Part shown: piece by piece, positions 17,801 to 26,817 of the stretch | How the letters are laid out: every line of letters starts with the position of its first letter | Numbering within the stretch: the first letter of the stretch is position 1 | Assembly: GCA_003215695.1 (NCBI GenBank) | Contig: QCJZ01000007.1 | Span: forward strand, 1 to 37,330 | Direction of reading: 5' to 3' | DNA from: Prochlorococcus sp. AG-409-J03 | GTDB taxonomy: Bacteria > Cyanobacteriota > Cyanobacteriia > PCC-6307 > Cyanobiaceae | DNA: 37,330 nucleotides | Notes under the pieces: model-generated | What the model was told of the DNA's origin: nothing | What the model saw: the letters and a program-made list of their open reading frames with translations, nothing else | Database searches by the model: none | Made by a program: the position numbers and the translations under genes

Positions 17801-18598
17801 AATTTAAAAGAATCCTCTTCTAATAATCCACTTGCTGAGTCATATAGAAAAGGAAATTCGAATTCAAGAATATATGGATCTGCCCCAGGATCATACGGAG
17901 CAGGGTTACAAGAAATAATCAATAGTGGATCTTGGGAGAATCAATCAGAACTCGCTGATGCTTTTATCGAATGGAGTAAATGGAGATATGAAGGTTCAAG
18001 TAAAATCATAAAAGACAAAGATGGATTAGAAAGTAATTTATCAAAGGTAAAAGCGGTACTTCATAGTCAGGACAATAGAGAACACGACATACTTGATTCA
18101 GATGATTACTATCAATTTCAGGGTGGATTAATTTCCGCGATTAAAAAAACTAGTGGAACAAATCCTCAAGCCTATTTTGCTGATAATTCAAGATATCAAC
18201 GGCCAAGACTTCATAAACTATCAAAAGAAATTGATAAAGTCGTTCGTAGCAGATTATTAAACCCTAAATGGATAGAGGGGATAAAAAAACATGGATATAA
18301 AGGAGCTTTTGAAATGTCAGCTAGCCTTGACTATTTATTCTCTTATGATGCAACTACAAACTTAGTTCCTAATTGGTGTTATCAATCTATAGTAAATAAT
18401 TGGTTGATGAATAATAATACGAAAAATTTTATTAGTGAAAACAATCCATGGGCTTTAAGAGATATCGCTGAAAGGTTACTAGAAGCATCTAACAGAAAAC
18501 TTTGGTCAAATGCAACTATTGAAGAAATATCATCTATAAAAAAATTACTATCAGATATAGATAGTAAAATTGAAAACTATACTTCTAATAATAATTAA
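14825..18598 (+). CDS. cobN: Cobaltochelatase subunit CobN
   Basis: The large subunit of the aerobic-type cobaltochelatase that inserts cobalt into hydrogenobyrinate a,c-diamide during corrinoid synthesis; it is related to magnesium chelatase ChlH. The family core is visible: [20 protein letters not shown] around 545-560, [23 protein letters not shown], and in the C-terminal half [21 protein letters not shown] and [20 protein letters not shown]. At 1257 aa it has normal CobN length; ChlH is similar in size, but the N-terminal region and these motifs favour CobN. The track ATG at 14825 is used because the ATG at 14821 reads a stop after three codons. Marine picocyanobacteria make pseudocobalamin; nearby metH is the main user. 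Confidence 0.94.
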   Translation: [1257 protein letters not shown]

Positions 18599-18606
18599 TA
18601 AATTAT

Positions 18607-19266
18607 TTAACGCCTAAGAAGAGATAGACCATGGCTATCGGTACCACAAGTTGATAATAATGAATAAGAGTTTGCGCAATCAAATATTTTATCGCATACA
18701 AATTCTGATGGGATCCAGTTATGTGCTCTTTCATAGTTATACCAAGTTTCAACAGCATCAAAACCAAGTTTTGATGCTTCATTAATCAAGAGATCAAATG
18801 GAAGCTTATACCTAGCGGGATGAGCTAAAACGGCTATACCATTAGCTTTATGAATCGAATCAACTACTGTCGAAGCTAATAATTCATGACCAATAACAGA
18901 CTTGTGTTCAACATAAGGTAATAAGTATTTTGATTTGTGATCAAAACCAAGACCTAAAGTATGAACTAAACACCCTTTCAATAGACAAGTAATTTCTATT
19001 CCAGTCCAAAGTTTAGGAAAATTTGATCTCTCTTTATAAATAGAGTCGTTTAATTTAGTTAATTCAATATATGCATCAACTGAGTGATGATCTGTAATTG
19101 CATAATGGTCAATATTTAATTCAATCGCTTGATTGTAAATTTGTTTTGCAGTCAAGCTTCCATCACTATATGTTGAATGAATGTGAAAGTTAATAGAATT
19201 TGGGCAACTATTTTTATTAATCGTTTTAATTATGTTAATTAATTGATTAGAATCAATCTCAGACAT
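18607..19266 (-). CDS. PHP-domain metal-dependent phosphoesterase
   Basis: A 219-aa PHP superfamily protein. Metal-binding motifs appear in order: INFHIHSTYSDGSLT (~22), AITDHHSVDAY (~57), TGIEITC (~87), VLAHPARY (~147) and GTDSHG near the C-terminus. This is the pattern of the YciV/TrpH group, whose studied members hydrolyse 3',5'-nucleoside bisphosphate (pAp) or trim 5' ends of short RNAs; which activity applies here cannot be decided. It is five bases downstream of hemJ on the same strand and converges with cobN over 8 bp. It ends directly after the GTDSHG motif, so the C-terminus is short. Confidence 0.87.
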   Translation of the reverse strand: MSEIDSNQLINIIKTINKNSCPNSINFHIHSTYSDGSLTAKQIYNQAIELNIDHYAITDHHSVDAYIELTKLNDSIYKERSNFPKLWTGIEITCLLKGCLVHTLGLGFDHKSKYLLPYVEHKSVIGHELLASTVVDSIHKANGIAVLAHPARYKLPFDLLINEASKLGFDAVETWYNYERAHNWIPSEFVCDKIFDCANSYSLLSTCGTDSHGLSLLRR

Positions 19267-19271
19267 ACTAA

Positions 19272-19835
19272 CTAAGTGATTTGTTTCCTATTCCTTCTCC
19301 ATTTAGCATAAAACTGAATACTTGCAGCCATAAAGAGAATTAAACCAAATATCAACCAACTTGCTGCACTTGTTGGAAACTGGTTTTTAAATACAACGAG
19401 CATTACAACAACTACTAATAATAGTGTAGGCAACTCATTCAAAGCACGGAGTTGTTGGCCACTAAAATTATATTGATTATTAGTTAATTGATTCATAATT
19501 TTATAGCAATAAAAATGATAAATAAGTAAAAAGGCTACAAACATTAATTTGATTTGCATCCATGCTTGAGTAAGATATATAGGCTGCATATATAATAATC
19601 CAGATGCCATAATGACAGATAAGATCATTCCAGGAGTTGTTATAATATTAGCTAGTCTTTTCTCCATCAATGTATATTGCTTATTAAATAAATCCCTAAT
19701 TTGTTCTTTTTCATTCTGAACTTCTACATGATAAATAAATAGTCTTACCAAGTAAAATAAGCCAGCAAACCAAACAACTACGCCGATAATATGAAAAGAT
19801 TTAAACCATAAATATGTCTCAGGTGAAAAAATCAT
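19272..19835 (-). CDS. hemJ: Protoporphyrinogen IX oxidase, HemJ type
   Basis: An integral membrane protein of 187 aa with four or five hydrophobic segments. The N-terminus YLWFKSFHIIGVVVWFAGLF with the following YLVRLFIYHVE is the signature of the HemJ/UPF0093 family, which oxidises protoporphyrinogen IX to protoporphyrin IX at the branch to heme and chlorophyll. A second block, MEKRLANIITTPGMILSV, also fits. The conserved N-terminal His in FHIIG is thought to serve heme binding in the family. The gene lies between uvrC (92-bp gap upstream) and the PHP gene (5-bp gap). No hemG or hemY is seen in the window. Confidence 0.93.
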   Translation of the reverse strand: MIFSPETYLWFKSFHIIGVVVWFAGLFYLVRLFIYHVEVQNEKEQIRDLFNKQYTLMEKRLANIITTPGMILSVIMASGLLYMQPIYLTQAWMQIKLMFVAFLLIYHFYCYKIMNQLTNNQYNFSGQQLRALNELPTLLLVVVVMLVVFKNQFPTSAASWLIFGLILFMAASIQFYAKWRRNRKQIT

Positions 19836-19880
19836 ATCCTATTAAATGTTTCGTACTTTCATATCACTCTATACCTTACT

Positions 19881-19886
19881 ATAATA
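19881..19886 (-). promoter_or_regulatory. Candidate -10 element upstream of hemJ
   Basis: On the minus strand the 92-bp gap between uvrC and hemJ contains TATTAT, a good -10 hexamer about 45 bp before the hemJ start. No -35 is recognisable at normal spacing. The gap is long for this strand run, which supports an internal promoter; pattern evidence only. Confidence 0.2.
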
Positions 19887-19927
19887 AAGATTAACTGTCC
19901 CAGTAACGTTAATAATTTATCAATAGA

Positions 19928-21850
19928 TTATTTATTTTCATTTGGGTGAAAATAATTTCGAATAACACCAGCAGTAGATGATCCTAAGCCTGGTGTTGAT
20001 GAAAGTTCGGAAAGAGATGCCATTTGTATAGCCTCTATTGATCTAAAATGCTCCAATAATAATTTGATTCTTTGTGGTCCCAATCCAGGAATCTCATTTA
20101 ACTGAGAGCGTTTCATACGCTGACTTCTTTTTTGTCTGTGAAAGGTAATTGCAAACCTATGAGCTTCATCTCTAAGTCTTCTTAGCAAAAGCATTGCTGG
20201 TTGATTGGGGTCAGTGTCTAATGATTGTTTAACATTTGGAATAAATATCTCTTCTTGCTTCTTGGCTAAAGATATAAGATTTATATTTTGATCAAGATTC
20301 AACTGCTGTAAAGCATCTAATACCGAGCTTAATTGCCCTTTTCCTCCATCTATTACGACTAAATCAGGCCAGTCATTTAAATTATCCTTGTCTAATACAC
20401 TATATTCCTTACTTGAGAGTTTATTCATATCACCACCATTATCTTTATAACGAGCCCATCTTCTAAATCTCCTAGTAATAACTTCAGCCATTGATTCGAA
20501 ATCGTCACTATGTCCTAGTTTTATATTTGAACTTTTAATTTTATATTTTCTGTAATGTTGCCTAGCCGCAATACCATCAATAAATACTACCTGAGAAGCT
20601 ACAGCATCACTACCCTGAATATGACTAATATCATAACATTCAATTCTTTTTGGAATATTTTCTAACTCAAGTATATTGGTTAAATCGTCAAGCTCAACTA
20701 AGTTTTTATCATGAGATTGTCTAATTCTTTGCAACTCCATATTTGCATTCTTTTCTACTAATTTTATAATTTCCGCCTTCTTAGATCTTTTTGGAATTGT
20801 TATATTAACTTTTTGCTTTTTTAATTCACTTAACCAATCCGATATTATATCTGTATTTTGTAATTGATGTTGAACTAATATTTCTGAAGGTATTTCAATC
20901 GGATCTACATTTGAGTAATGATTTTCTACTACTTTTTGAAGTATTTGAGAAGTACTGAGATTATTATTATCTGAGAAATAGCCAAGTCGTCCAATTAATT
21001 TTCCTGAGCGCATTTGAAAAATTTGAATAGAGGATATATTCTCTTCTGATGCCAATGCTATTATATCTCTGCAAACAGATGAATCAGGAATAATCATCTT
21101 TTGAGATTCATACAATCTATCTATACCTTTGAGTTGATCTCTGACAGATCCAGCTTCTTCAAACTTCAATGACTCTGAAAAAGAATGCATCTGTTTTTCT
21201 AATAATAGTCTTAATTCTTCAGTTCTCCCTTGAAATATCATTTCAACTCGTTTTAGTGTATTTTTATAATCTTCTGAACTTATTTCTTCTTGACAAACAC
21301 CTGGACATCTTCCAATTGAATAGTTAAGACACGTTCTATCTTTGTAAAGTGGTATTCTTCTTTGTCTAAGAGGAAACAGTTTTTTTATACTAAATAGGGT
21401 CTGTCTAAGTAAATAAACATCAACGTAAGGACCATAATATTTATCTTTTTTCTGTCTTTCACGTCTTTTCCTAGTTAAAAAGATTCTGGGATATTTATCA
21501 CCCCAAGTTATACAAACATAGGGATATTTCTTATCATCTTTTAATAGAACATTAAAATAGGGTTGATTTGATTTTATTAAATTTGATTCTAGAGTTAAGG
21601 CTTCACTTTCTGTATCAGTAACTATCAACTCTATATCTACAACTTGCCTAACCATTAAAGAGATTCTTGGATTCAATTCATCACTGGATCGAAAATAACT
21701 TCTAACTCTATTTCTTAATTTTTTTGACTTACCAACATATAACAATCTATCCTCACGATCCTTCATTAAATAACAACCAGGATCATTTGGTATATCCTTC
21801 AAGAAATTCGATAGTCTTGACTTATCCTTGATTAACGGCGTTAATTCCAC
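19928..21850 (-). CDS. uvrC: Excinuclease ABC subunit C
   Basis: The dual-incision nuclease of nucleotide excision repair, which cuts on both sides of a lesion after UvrA and UvrB. Domains in order: GIY-YIG nuclease (~22-100, GCYLMKDREDRLLYVGKSKK); a Cys-rich stretch RTCLNYSIGRCPGVC (~170); a UVR motif that binds UvrB (~205-240); the RNase H-like second nuclease (~400-560, CYDISHIQGSDAVASQVVF, VVIDGGKGQL, DEAHRFAITFHR); and tandem helix-hairpin-helix motifs (LNEIPGLGPQRIKLLLEHF). At 640 aa it is full length. The start is GTG, 18 bp after the flavin-reductase-like gene, with no clear ribosome binding site. Probably cotranscribed with that gene. Confidence 0.97.
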   Translation of the reverse strand: MELTPLIKDKSRLSNFLKDIPNDPGCYLMKDREDRLLYVGKSKKLRNRVRSYFRSSDELNPRISLMVRQVVDIELIVTDTESEALTLESNLIKSNQPYFNVLLKDDKKYPYVCITWGDKYPRIFLTRKRRERQKKDKYYGPYVDVYLLRQTLFSIKKLFPLRQRRIPLYKDRTCLNYSIGRCPGVCQEEISSEDYKNTLKRVEMIFQGRTEELRLLLEKQMHSFSESLKFEEAGSVRDQLKGIDRLYESQKMIIPDSSVCRDIIALASEENISSIQIFQMRSGKLIGRLGYFSDNNNLSTSQILQKVVENHYSNVDPIEIPSEILVQHQLQNTDIISDWLSELKKQKVNITIPKRSKKAEIIKLVEKNANMELQRIRQSHDKNLVELDDLTNILELENIPKRIECYDISHIQGSDAVASQVVFIDGIAARQHYRKYKIKSSNIKLGHSDDFESMAEVITRRFRRWARYKDNGGDMNKLSSKEYSVLDKDNLNDWPDLVVIDGGKGQLSSVLDALQQLNLDQNINLISLAKKQEEIFIPNVKQSLDTDPNQPAMLLLRRLRDEAHRFAITFHRQKRSQRMKRSQLNEIPGLGPQRIKLLLEHFRSIEAIQMASLSELSSTPGLGSSTAGVIRNYFHPNENK

Positions 21851-21868
21851 CGATTTTGTCTCGTTAAA

Positions 21869-22351
21869 TTAGCCACCATAGTTCCAACCTGTACTAGCTA
21901 AATTTAAGGCAGATCCATCCTTATTCAATACTGCACTCTTTACTTCAGCGACAAAGACTGTATGGTCGCCGTGTTCTACACCTGAAATAACCTCACATTC
22001 AACTCCACCTATAACATCTTCGATTAAGGGCATACCAAACTCTCCATAAGTGAATTTACAAGCGTCAAATCGTCCACCTAATCCTTTTTGCGGCTTAAAG
22101 AACACAGCTGCTAGATCCTTTTGATCTTCTCTCAAAACATTAAGAGAAAACATCTTAGTTCTTTGAATAATTCCATGACTAGATCCATCAGCGCGAACAG
22201 CCATTACAACTAAAGGTGGCGTAAATGATCCTTGTGTTACCCAGCTAGCAGTAAAACCATTTATTTCATCTCCTTCTCTTACGGCACATATAAATAATCC
22301 ATGAGGGATTTTGCGCAAAAGAACTTTTTTGGCATCCTGATTAAGAGTCAT
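21869..22351 (-). CDS. Flavin reductase-like FMN-binding protein
   Basis: A 160-aa protein of the flavin reductase-like fold. Typical landmarks are the N-terminal RKIPHGLFICAVREGDEING, ASWVTQGSFTPPLVVMAVRADGSS (~35-58), FSLNVLREDQKDLAAVF, and GVEHGDHTVFVAEV (~123-137). It resembles the C-terminal flavin reductase domain of cyanobacterial flavodiiron proteins, here as a stand-alone protein without the diiron or flavodoxin domains. It probably binds FMN and uses NAD(P)H; substrate unknown. It is the first gene of the run to uvrC and faces coaD divergently across 67 bp. Confidence 0.87.
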   Translation of the reverse strand: MTLNQDAKKVLLRKIPHGLFICAVREGDEINGFTASWVTQGSFTPPLVVMAVRADGSSHGIIQRTKMFSLNVLREDQKDLAAVFFKPQKGLGGRFDACKFTYGEFGMPLIEDVIGGVECEVISGVEHGDHTVFVAEVKSAVLNKDGSALNLASTGWNYGG

Positions 22352-22418
22352 GCGCTTTGATACGTTTATAGATATGAGATTCTATGAAAGAAATGGAATT
22401 TTTTAAAGTTAAAAAACC

Positions 22419-22895
22419 ATGAAGGCGCTTTATCCCGGTAGTTTCGACCCATTAACGTTTGGACACCTTGATCTTATTCAAAGAGGAAGTGATCTATTTG
22501 GCGAAGTTCTTATTGCAGTATTAGAAAATCCTTCAAAAAAGGCTACTTTCTCCTGCGAAAGAAGAATAGAGCAGATTAAAAACGCTACCAGAGATATACC
22601 AGGTTGTAGAACAATAGCTTTTAAAGGTCTAACTGTGGATTGTGCTCGTGAACATAATGCGGATCTTATTTTAAGAGGCTTAAGAGCCATGAGTGATTTT
22701 GAATATGAATTACAGGTTGCTCATACAAATAGGTCTCTAAATAATCAATATGAAACAATTTTCCTCGCGACAGAAACACATCATAGTTTTTTAAGTAGCT
22801 CTGTAGTTAAAGAAGTCGCAAGATTTGGTGGCGAGATACGTCATATGGTGCCTGAGTTTATAGCCAAAGACCTTTTGGAACTAAATACTAATTAA
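22419..22895 (+). CDS. coaD: Phosphopantetheine adenylyltransferase
   Basis: Catalyses the fourth step of coenzyme A synthesis, joining ATP and 4'-phosphopantetheine to dephospho-CoA. The N-terminus [21 protein letters not shown] carries the T/H-x-G-H nucleotidyltransferase motif (TFGH). Further family blocks are [22 protein letters not shown] and the C-terminal [17 protein letters not shown]. At 158 aa it is full length. It is a lone plus-strand gene whose stop region overlaps the dacB stop by four bases (TTAATTAA). Confidence 0.98.
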   Translation: MKALYPGSFDPLTFGHLDLIQRGSDLFGEVLIAVLENPSKKATFSCERRIEQIKNATRDIPGCRTIAFKGLTVDCAREHNADLILRGLRAMSDFEYELQVAHTNRSLNNQYETIFLATETHHSFLSSSVVKEVARFGGEIRHMVPEFIAKDLLELNTN

Positions 22896-24127
22896 TTACA
22901 ATTTTCAGTATTATCTACTATTGATAATATGTTCATAATATGTTTTGTCGAATTATTCATGTTGTTAACTATAATGCTAAAAAATTTACCGTCTCCTAAT
23001 ATAATACCTGAAACGGATCTAACATTATTAAGTCTTCCGGATTTAGCCAAAATTCTTCCCTTAAGATTTACTGGAGCATTTACATTAGCCAATGAGCCTC
23101 TAACACCTAATAGTGAAAATGATGAGAAATAATATTCAGAAAATCTGTTGAGTTTCATTCTTCTCAAAAACTGAGATAAACCATATGTGGTAACTCTGTT
23201 CTTTCTTGATAAACCACTAGCATCTGCAAAGACAAACTTGTCAGAATTAAAGTTTTGATCATTTATCCAATTACTGTACTTTAGATTTGGAAAATCATGA
23301 GACCAGTCATTTAATGAATGTCTAAAAATAACTTCTGCTGTAAAATTATGGCTTTCAGAGTTAACAAGGTTTAGTAAAATATATAAAGGGGCAGAATTGA
23401 TAACTTTAATTGTCGCAATATAATCAATAGGATAGTCTTCTTTTACGGATTTCACAAAATACTTATTAGATAAATTCCTTTTTCTTAGAGCATTCTCTAA
23501 CTCATAAATGAAATGATCAATTGGATTATTTAAAGAATTAATACTTGCATTACTTGCTATTGAATACTTAGTAATAGGTGCCCCATATTCTTCATTTCTA
23601 TCGGCATACGACCAGCTAGAAGGCCACCAATTATTGGGATTACCACTTTTAACTATTATTGGAATTTTTAAATTAGGATTATAATTCGTATTATCAAGAT
23701 CATTTATTAATTCTTCTAGATGACGTTTATCAAAATCTGGATCCCCAGAAGCTTCAATATACAAGCCTCCATCATTCATCTCATTTAAAGATGTATTTAG
23801 CGTATAATAAGGTCCTAAAATATCTAAAGAGAAAGCGCTAGAAAGAATCTTCTGATTAGAAGCAGGTATTCTGGGTATTTCGCCATTAATATCTACAATA
23901 AAATCGCCAGAATCGTCTAGAATACTAATACTGATATTGGAGTTAAAGTTATATGTATAATCCTCCAGTTTATTTTGCAAAGAGTTACATATATTAAACT
24001 TTTCAGGACTTATAGTATTAATATCACGCTTTTGTCTTATGTATGAATATAATGAGAATAAATTACCGTTAACTATATTTATTGATAATAAGATTAAGCC
24101 AATATAAAAAAATAATTTCTTATTCAT
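22892..24127 (-). CDS. dacB: D-alanyl-D-alanine carboxypeptidase (PBP4 type, S13)
   Basis: A periplasmic peptidoglycan carboxypeptidase/endopeptidase of low-molecular-mass PBP class C. The N-terminus has a lysine-rich start and hydrophobic stretch ([15 protein letters not shown]), a signal peptide or anchor. Catalytic motifs: S-x-x-K in [13 protein letters not shown] (~85), S-x-N in SESHNFTAE (~258), and K-S-G in [14 protein letters not shown] (~370), the KTG equivalent. [13 protein letters not shown] is also characteristic. At 411 aa it is somewhat shorter than E. coli PBP4, as expected for cyanobacteria. It follows the DUF1995 gene by 4 bp in the dapF operon. Confidence 0.93.
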   Translation of the reverse strand: MNKKLFFYIGLILLSINIVNGNLFSLYSYIRQKRDINTISPEKFNICNSLQNKLEDYTYNFNSNISISILDDSGDFIVDINGEIPRIPASNQKILSSAFSLDILGPYYTLNTSLNEMNDGGLYIEASGDPDFDKRHLEELINDLDNTNYNPNLKIPIIVKSGNPNNWWPSSWSYADRNEEYGAPITKYSIASNASINSLNNPIDHFIYELENALRKRNLSNKYFVKSVKEDYPIDYIATIKVINSAPLYILLNLVNSESHNFTAEVIFRHSLNDWSHDFPNLKYSNWINDQNFNSDKFVFADASGLSRKNRVTTYGLSQFLRRMKLNRFSEYYFSSFSLLGVRGSLANVNAPVNLKGRILAKSGRLNNVRSVSGIILGDGKFFSIIVNNMNNSTKHIMNILSIVDNTENCN

Positions 24128-24131
24128 GGAG

Positions 24132-24755
24132 TTATAAGTTTAGTATTATAGTTTCATCGTCGGGACGTTTATCAAATGATTTAACAAAAGAATATCCATT
24201 AGGGTTTAATTTAAATAGCTCCCAATCATTGGGAAATCTTTTTAATAATGCTCCCATGGATAATGGTTGTACAAAATAAATTACCTTCCATTTTTCAGCA
24301 AATCTTTTTCTCATTTCTCTACCGACACTTCCTATTCCTACTATTGGATCTTCCAACTTACCATTAATCATAATTACGGTTGAATTAGTATGGGAACATA
24401 CTTGCTCAAACATCTCAATATCATAAGGTTGAGGGGAGCATACTAATAATATTGAATTCAACGAATCTGTAGAATTAATAAACTCCTTAAATGTAAAAAT
24501 CTTATCAGCCAATTGAGGATTGTCTCTTTTAGCAAGAGCCGCTCCACCAGCATCGGCCCACAATAAGATATTATCGATATTAATTGCATTTAGTTTATTA
24601 GATAAACGAAAAATTAAGGGATTGATTCTTAAACCTTCAAATTTAAGGTTAATAGAAAGAAAAGATTGTTCAGAATTACTAGAAAAATAACTTTGAATTG
24701 ATTCATATACATTTGATTCTGCTTCTCTAAGATCTGAGGGTAGCTTATTCTTCAT
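24132..24755 (-). CDS. DUF1995 protein
   Basis: A 207-aa protein matching my memory of the DUF1995 family, found in cyanobacteria and plastids; some plant relatives are linked to photosystem II accumulation. Visible landmarks are LPSDLREAESNVYESIQSYF at the N-terminus, LWADAGGAALAKRD (~65) and VIMINGKLEDPIVGIGSVGRE (~130). No signal peptide or membrane segment is seen, so it should be cytosolic or peripheral. It is tightly spaced in the operon, 7 bp after the cysteine desulfurase and 4 bp before dacB. The biochemical function is not known to me, and the neighbours do not define one. Confidence 0.8.
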   Translation of the reverse strand: MKNKLPSDLREAESNVYESIQSYFSSNSEQSFLSINLKFEGLRINPLIFRLSNKLNAINIDNILLWADAGGAALAKRDNPQLADKIFTFKEFINSTDSLNSILLVCSPQPYDIEMFEQVCSHTNSTVIMINGKLEDPIVGIGSVGREMRKRFAEKWKVIYFVQPLSMGALLKRFPNDWELFKLNPNGYSFVKSFDKRPDDETIILNL

Positions 24756-24762
24756 TTGATGA

Positions 24763-25950
24763 TCATTGTTTTTTAAATTCTAAAGATTGCAATGATTCAC
24801 ATATTATATTTGAAACTGAGTTAATATCATCATGTGTAATCCAAGGACCAATACTTATTCTTAATCCAGATTCTTGAAGTGGTTTATCAACATTAATTGC
24901 TACCAGAATGGGATTTGGTCCTTGACTAGAAGATGAGCATGCACTACCGCTACTTACATAAACGCCATGTTGTGACAATAATCGAACAATTTCTCTACCT
25001 TTAATTGGAATCATTGATTTTGTATGACAGAGAAATGAAAGATTATTAGGTAGTCGTTCTTTACGAGGACCAATAAAAGTAAGTTGTTTATTTTTAACTA
25101 GATTTTTTTTTAAAAGAGAGGTCATATTGGAAACATTATTCTCAGGAAATAGAGTTTGATTAGCATTCACTTCTATATATTCCTTTAGTAGATCAATTGC
25201 TGTCGAGAAACCTGCTATAAGGGGAACCGACTCAGTCCCAGATCTTATAGAGCCATTCTTAAATCCATATGAAAGATCATTCTGTAGTAAATCTCGAACG
25301 CCCCTTCGCAATATCAATAATCCAATACCTTTAGGGCCTTGAAGTTTATGCGCAGAGGCACTGAGCATATCAACATTTAATTTACTCCAATCAATAAGAC
25401 CGCTTGGGAGTACTTGTGTAGCATCAGTATGAAAAAGTATCTTTCGTCTTTTACATTCCATGCCAATGAGATTTATGGGCTGAATGGAACCAATCTCACT
25501 TTGGCCCCAGATTATCGAAACCAATTTTGTTGGAGGAGATAACATCTCCTCCAGGAAATCTAGGTTGATAATTCCATAACGATCTACCGGCCAATATCTA
25601 ATATCCCAACCATCATTAAGCATTTGATTTGCTATTAAGTTAATAGAAGGGTGTTCGACGCTACTTATAACAAGTCTTCCTTTATCAATAGTATTAGATA
25701 CAGCCTTAAGAGAAAAATAATTTGACTCAGTTGCTCCTGATGTAAAAAAGATATCGTCAGATGAAGCTTTTAATTTATTAGCTATGGATAATCTAGATCT
25801 TTCCAAAATCTCACTTGCAATAACTCCAACTTTATGAATACTTGATGGATTACCCCAGCATTCAGATTGCACATACTTTAGTTTATTAATAACATCTATA
25901 TGTGGTGGAGTAGTAGCTGATGCATCAAGATAAAGATTATTGTTATTCAT
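24763..25950 (-). CDS. Cysteine desulfurase, NifS/IscS type
   Basis: A PLP enzyme (fold type I) that removes sulfur from cysteine for Fe-S cluster and thio-cofactor assembly. Landmarks: YLDASATTPPHIDV at the N-terminus, FFTSGATESN (~69), VISSVEHPS, the PLP Lys in SASAHKLQGPKGIG (~203), and the persulfide Cys in YVSSGSACSSSSQGPN (~331-346). The short active-site loop with SGSACSS fits the group I IscS/NifS type rather than SufS. 395 aa is normal. Twelve bp downstream of dapF and 7 bp upstream of DUF1995. Whether the symbol should be iscS or nifS cannot be decided from sequence alone. Confidence 0.95.
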   Translation of the reverse strand: MNNNNLYLDASATTPPHIDVINKLKYVQSECWGNPSSIHKVGVIASEILERSRLSIANKLKASSDDIFFTSGATESNYFSLKAVSNTIDKGRLVISSVEHPSINLIANQMLNDGWDIRYWPVDRYGIINLDFLEEMLSPPTKLVSIIWGQSEIGSIQPINLIGMECKRRKILFHTDATQVLPSGLIDWSKLNVDMLSASAHKLQGPKGIGLLILRRGVRDLLQNDLSYGFKNGSIRSGTESVPLIAGFSTAIDLLKEYIEVNANQTLFPENNVSNMTSLLKKNLVKNKQLTFIGPRKERLPNNLSFLCHTKSMIPIKGREIVRLLSQHGVYVSSGSACSSSSQGPNPILVAINVDKPLQESGLRISIGPWITHDDINSVSNIICESLQSLEFKKQ

Positions 25951-25962
25951 GTTGAATATTGA

Positions 25963-26817
25963 TTAAATATCTATCTGTCCACTAAACACTTTTAATGCAG
26001 GCCCCTGCATAAATACTGGACCTGTTTGATTGGGCCATTCAATTTCTAATTTACCGCCTGGTAAATAAATGTTTGCGTGATTAAAAGTTTTTCCTAGCTT
26101 AGATGTTACGACCAGACAGGCGCAAGCTCCCGTACCACAAGCTAGTGTTGGCCCGCAACCTCTTTCCCATACTTTAACTTTAATATTTGATTTATCAATT
26201 AATTCAACGAAGTGAACATTGGTATCGTTGGGAAATGTATCGTGTTTTTCAAGGCATCTTCCCCACTTTTCAAATGGTATATTATCAATTTTATCAACAA
26301 ATACAATCATATGAGGGTTCCCCATACTAGCTGCATAAACATTTAAAATTTGATCATTTATTATAATCTTTCCATTAGGTACTGATAAATTATTCATTAA
26401 CAATTTTGTAGGTATTTTATCAGGAGAAAGAATTGGTTCTCCCATATTTACTTTAATATTTTCATTACAAGAAATAGAAGTAAGAATTAGACCAGCTTTA
26501 GTATCAATTCGAATATCGGACTTATCTTTAATTTCATTATTGTCGTTTAAAAAAGCAATCAAGCATCTTATACCATTACCACACATTTCTGGTTCAGAAC
26601 CATCAGAATTAAATATCCTCATTCTCACAAAAGATTTATTATTGGACTCTAATATAAGAATAATTCCATCTGCTCCGATACCAAAATTTCTATTACATAG
26701 ATATTCAATAAAGTTACCTTTATTTCCACTAAATAACTCATCTAGGTTATTACCACGAGCATCAAAGATAATAAAATCGTTACCAAGTCCTTGATATTTT
26801 GAGAAATTATTTTTCAT
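25963..26817 (-). CDS. dapF: Diaminopimelate epimerase
   Basis: Converts LL- to meso-diaminopimelate, the branch-point substrate for lysine and for peptidoglycan crosslinks. The two catalytic cysteines lie in the diagnostic motifs PEMCGNGIRCL (~76-86) and ACGTGACACLVV (~226-237). The N-terminus (FSKYQGLGNDFIIFD) is typical, and 284 aa is full length. It is the first gene of the minus-strand operon leading to dacB, so one transcript covers an early and a late step of wall metabolism. It diverges from leuS over 135 bp. Confidence 0.98.
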   Translation of the reverse strand: MKNNFSKYQGLGNDFIIFDARGNNLDELFSGNKGNFIEYLCNRNFGIGADGIILILESNNKSFVRMRIFNSDGSEPEMCGNGIRCLIAFLNDNNEIKDKSDIRIDTKAGLILTSISCNENIKVNMGEPILSPDKIPTKLLMNNLSVPNGKIIINDQILNVYAASMGNPHMIVFVDKIDNIPFEKWGRCLEKHDTFPNDTNVHFVELIDKSNIKVKVWERGCGPTLACGTGACACLVVTSKLGKTFNHANIYLPGGKLEIEWPNQTGPVFMQGPALKVFSGQIDI

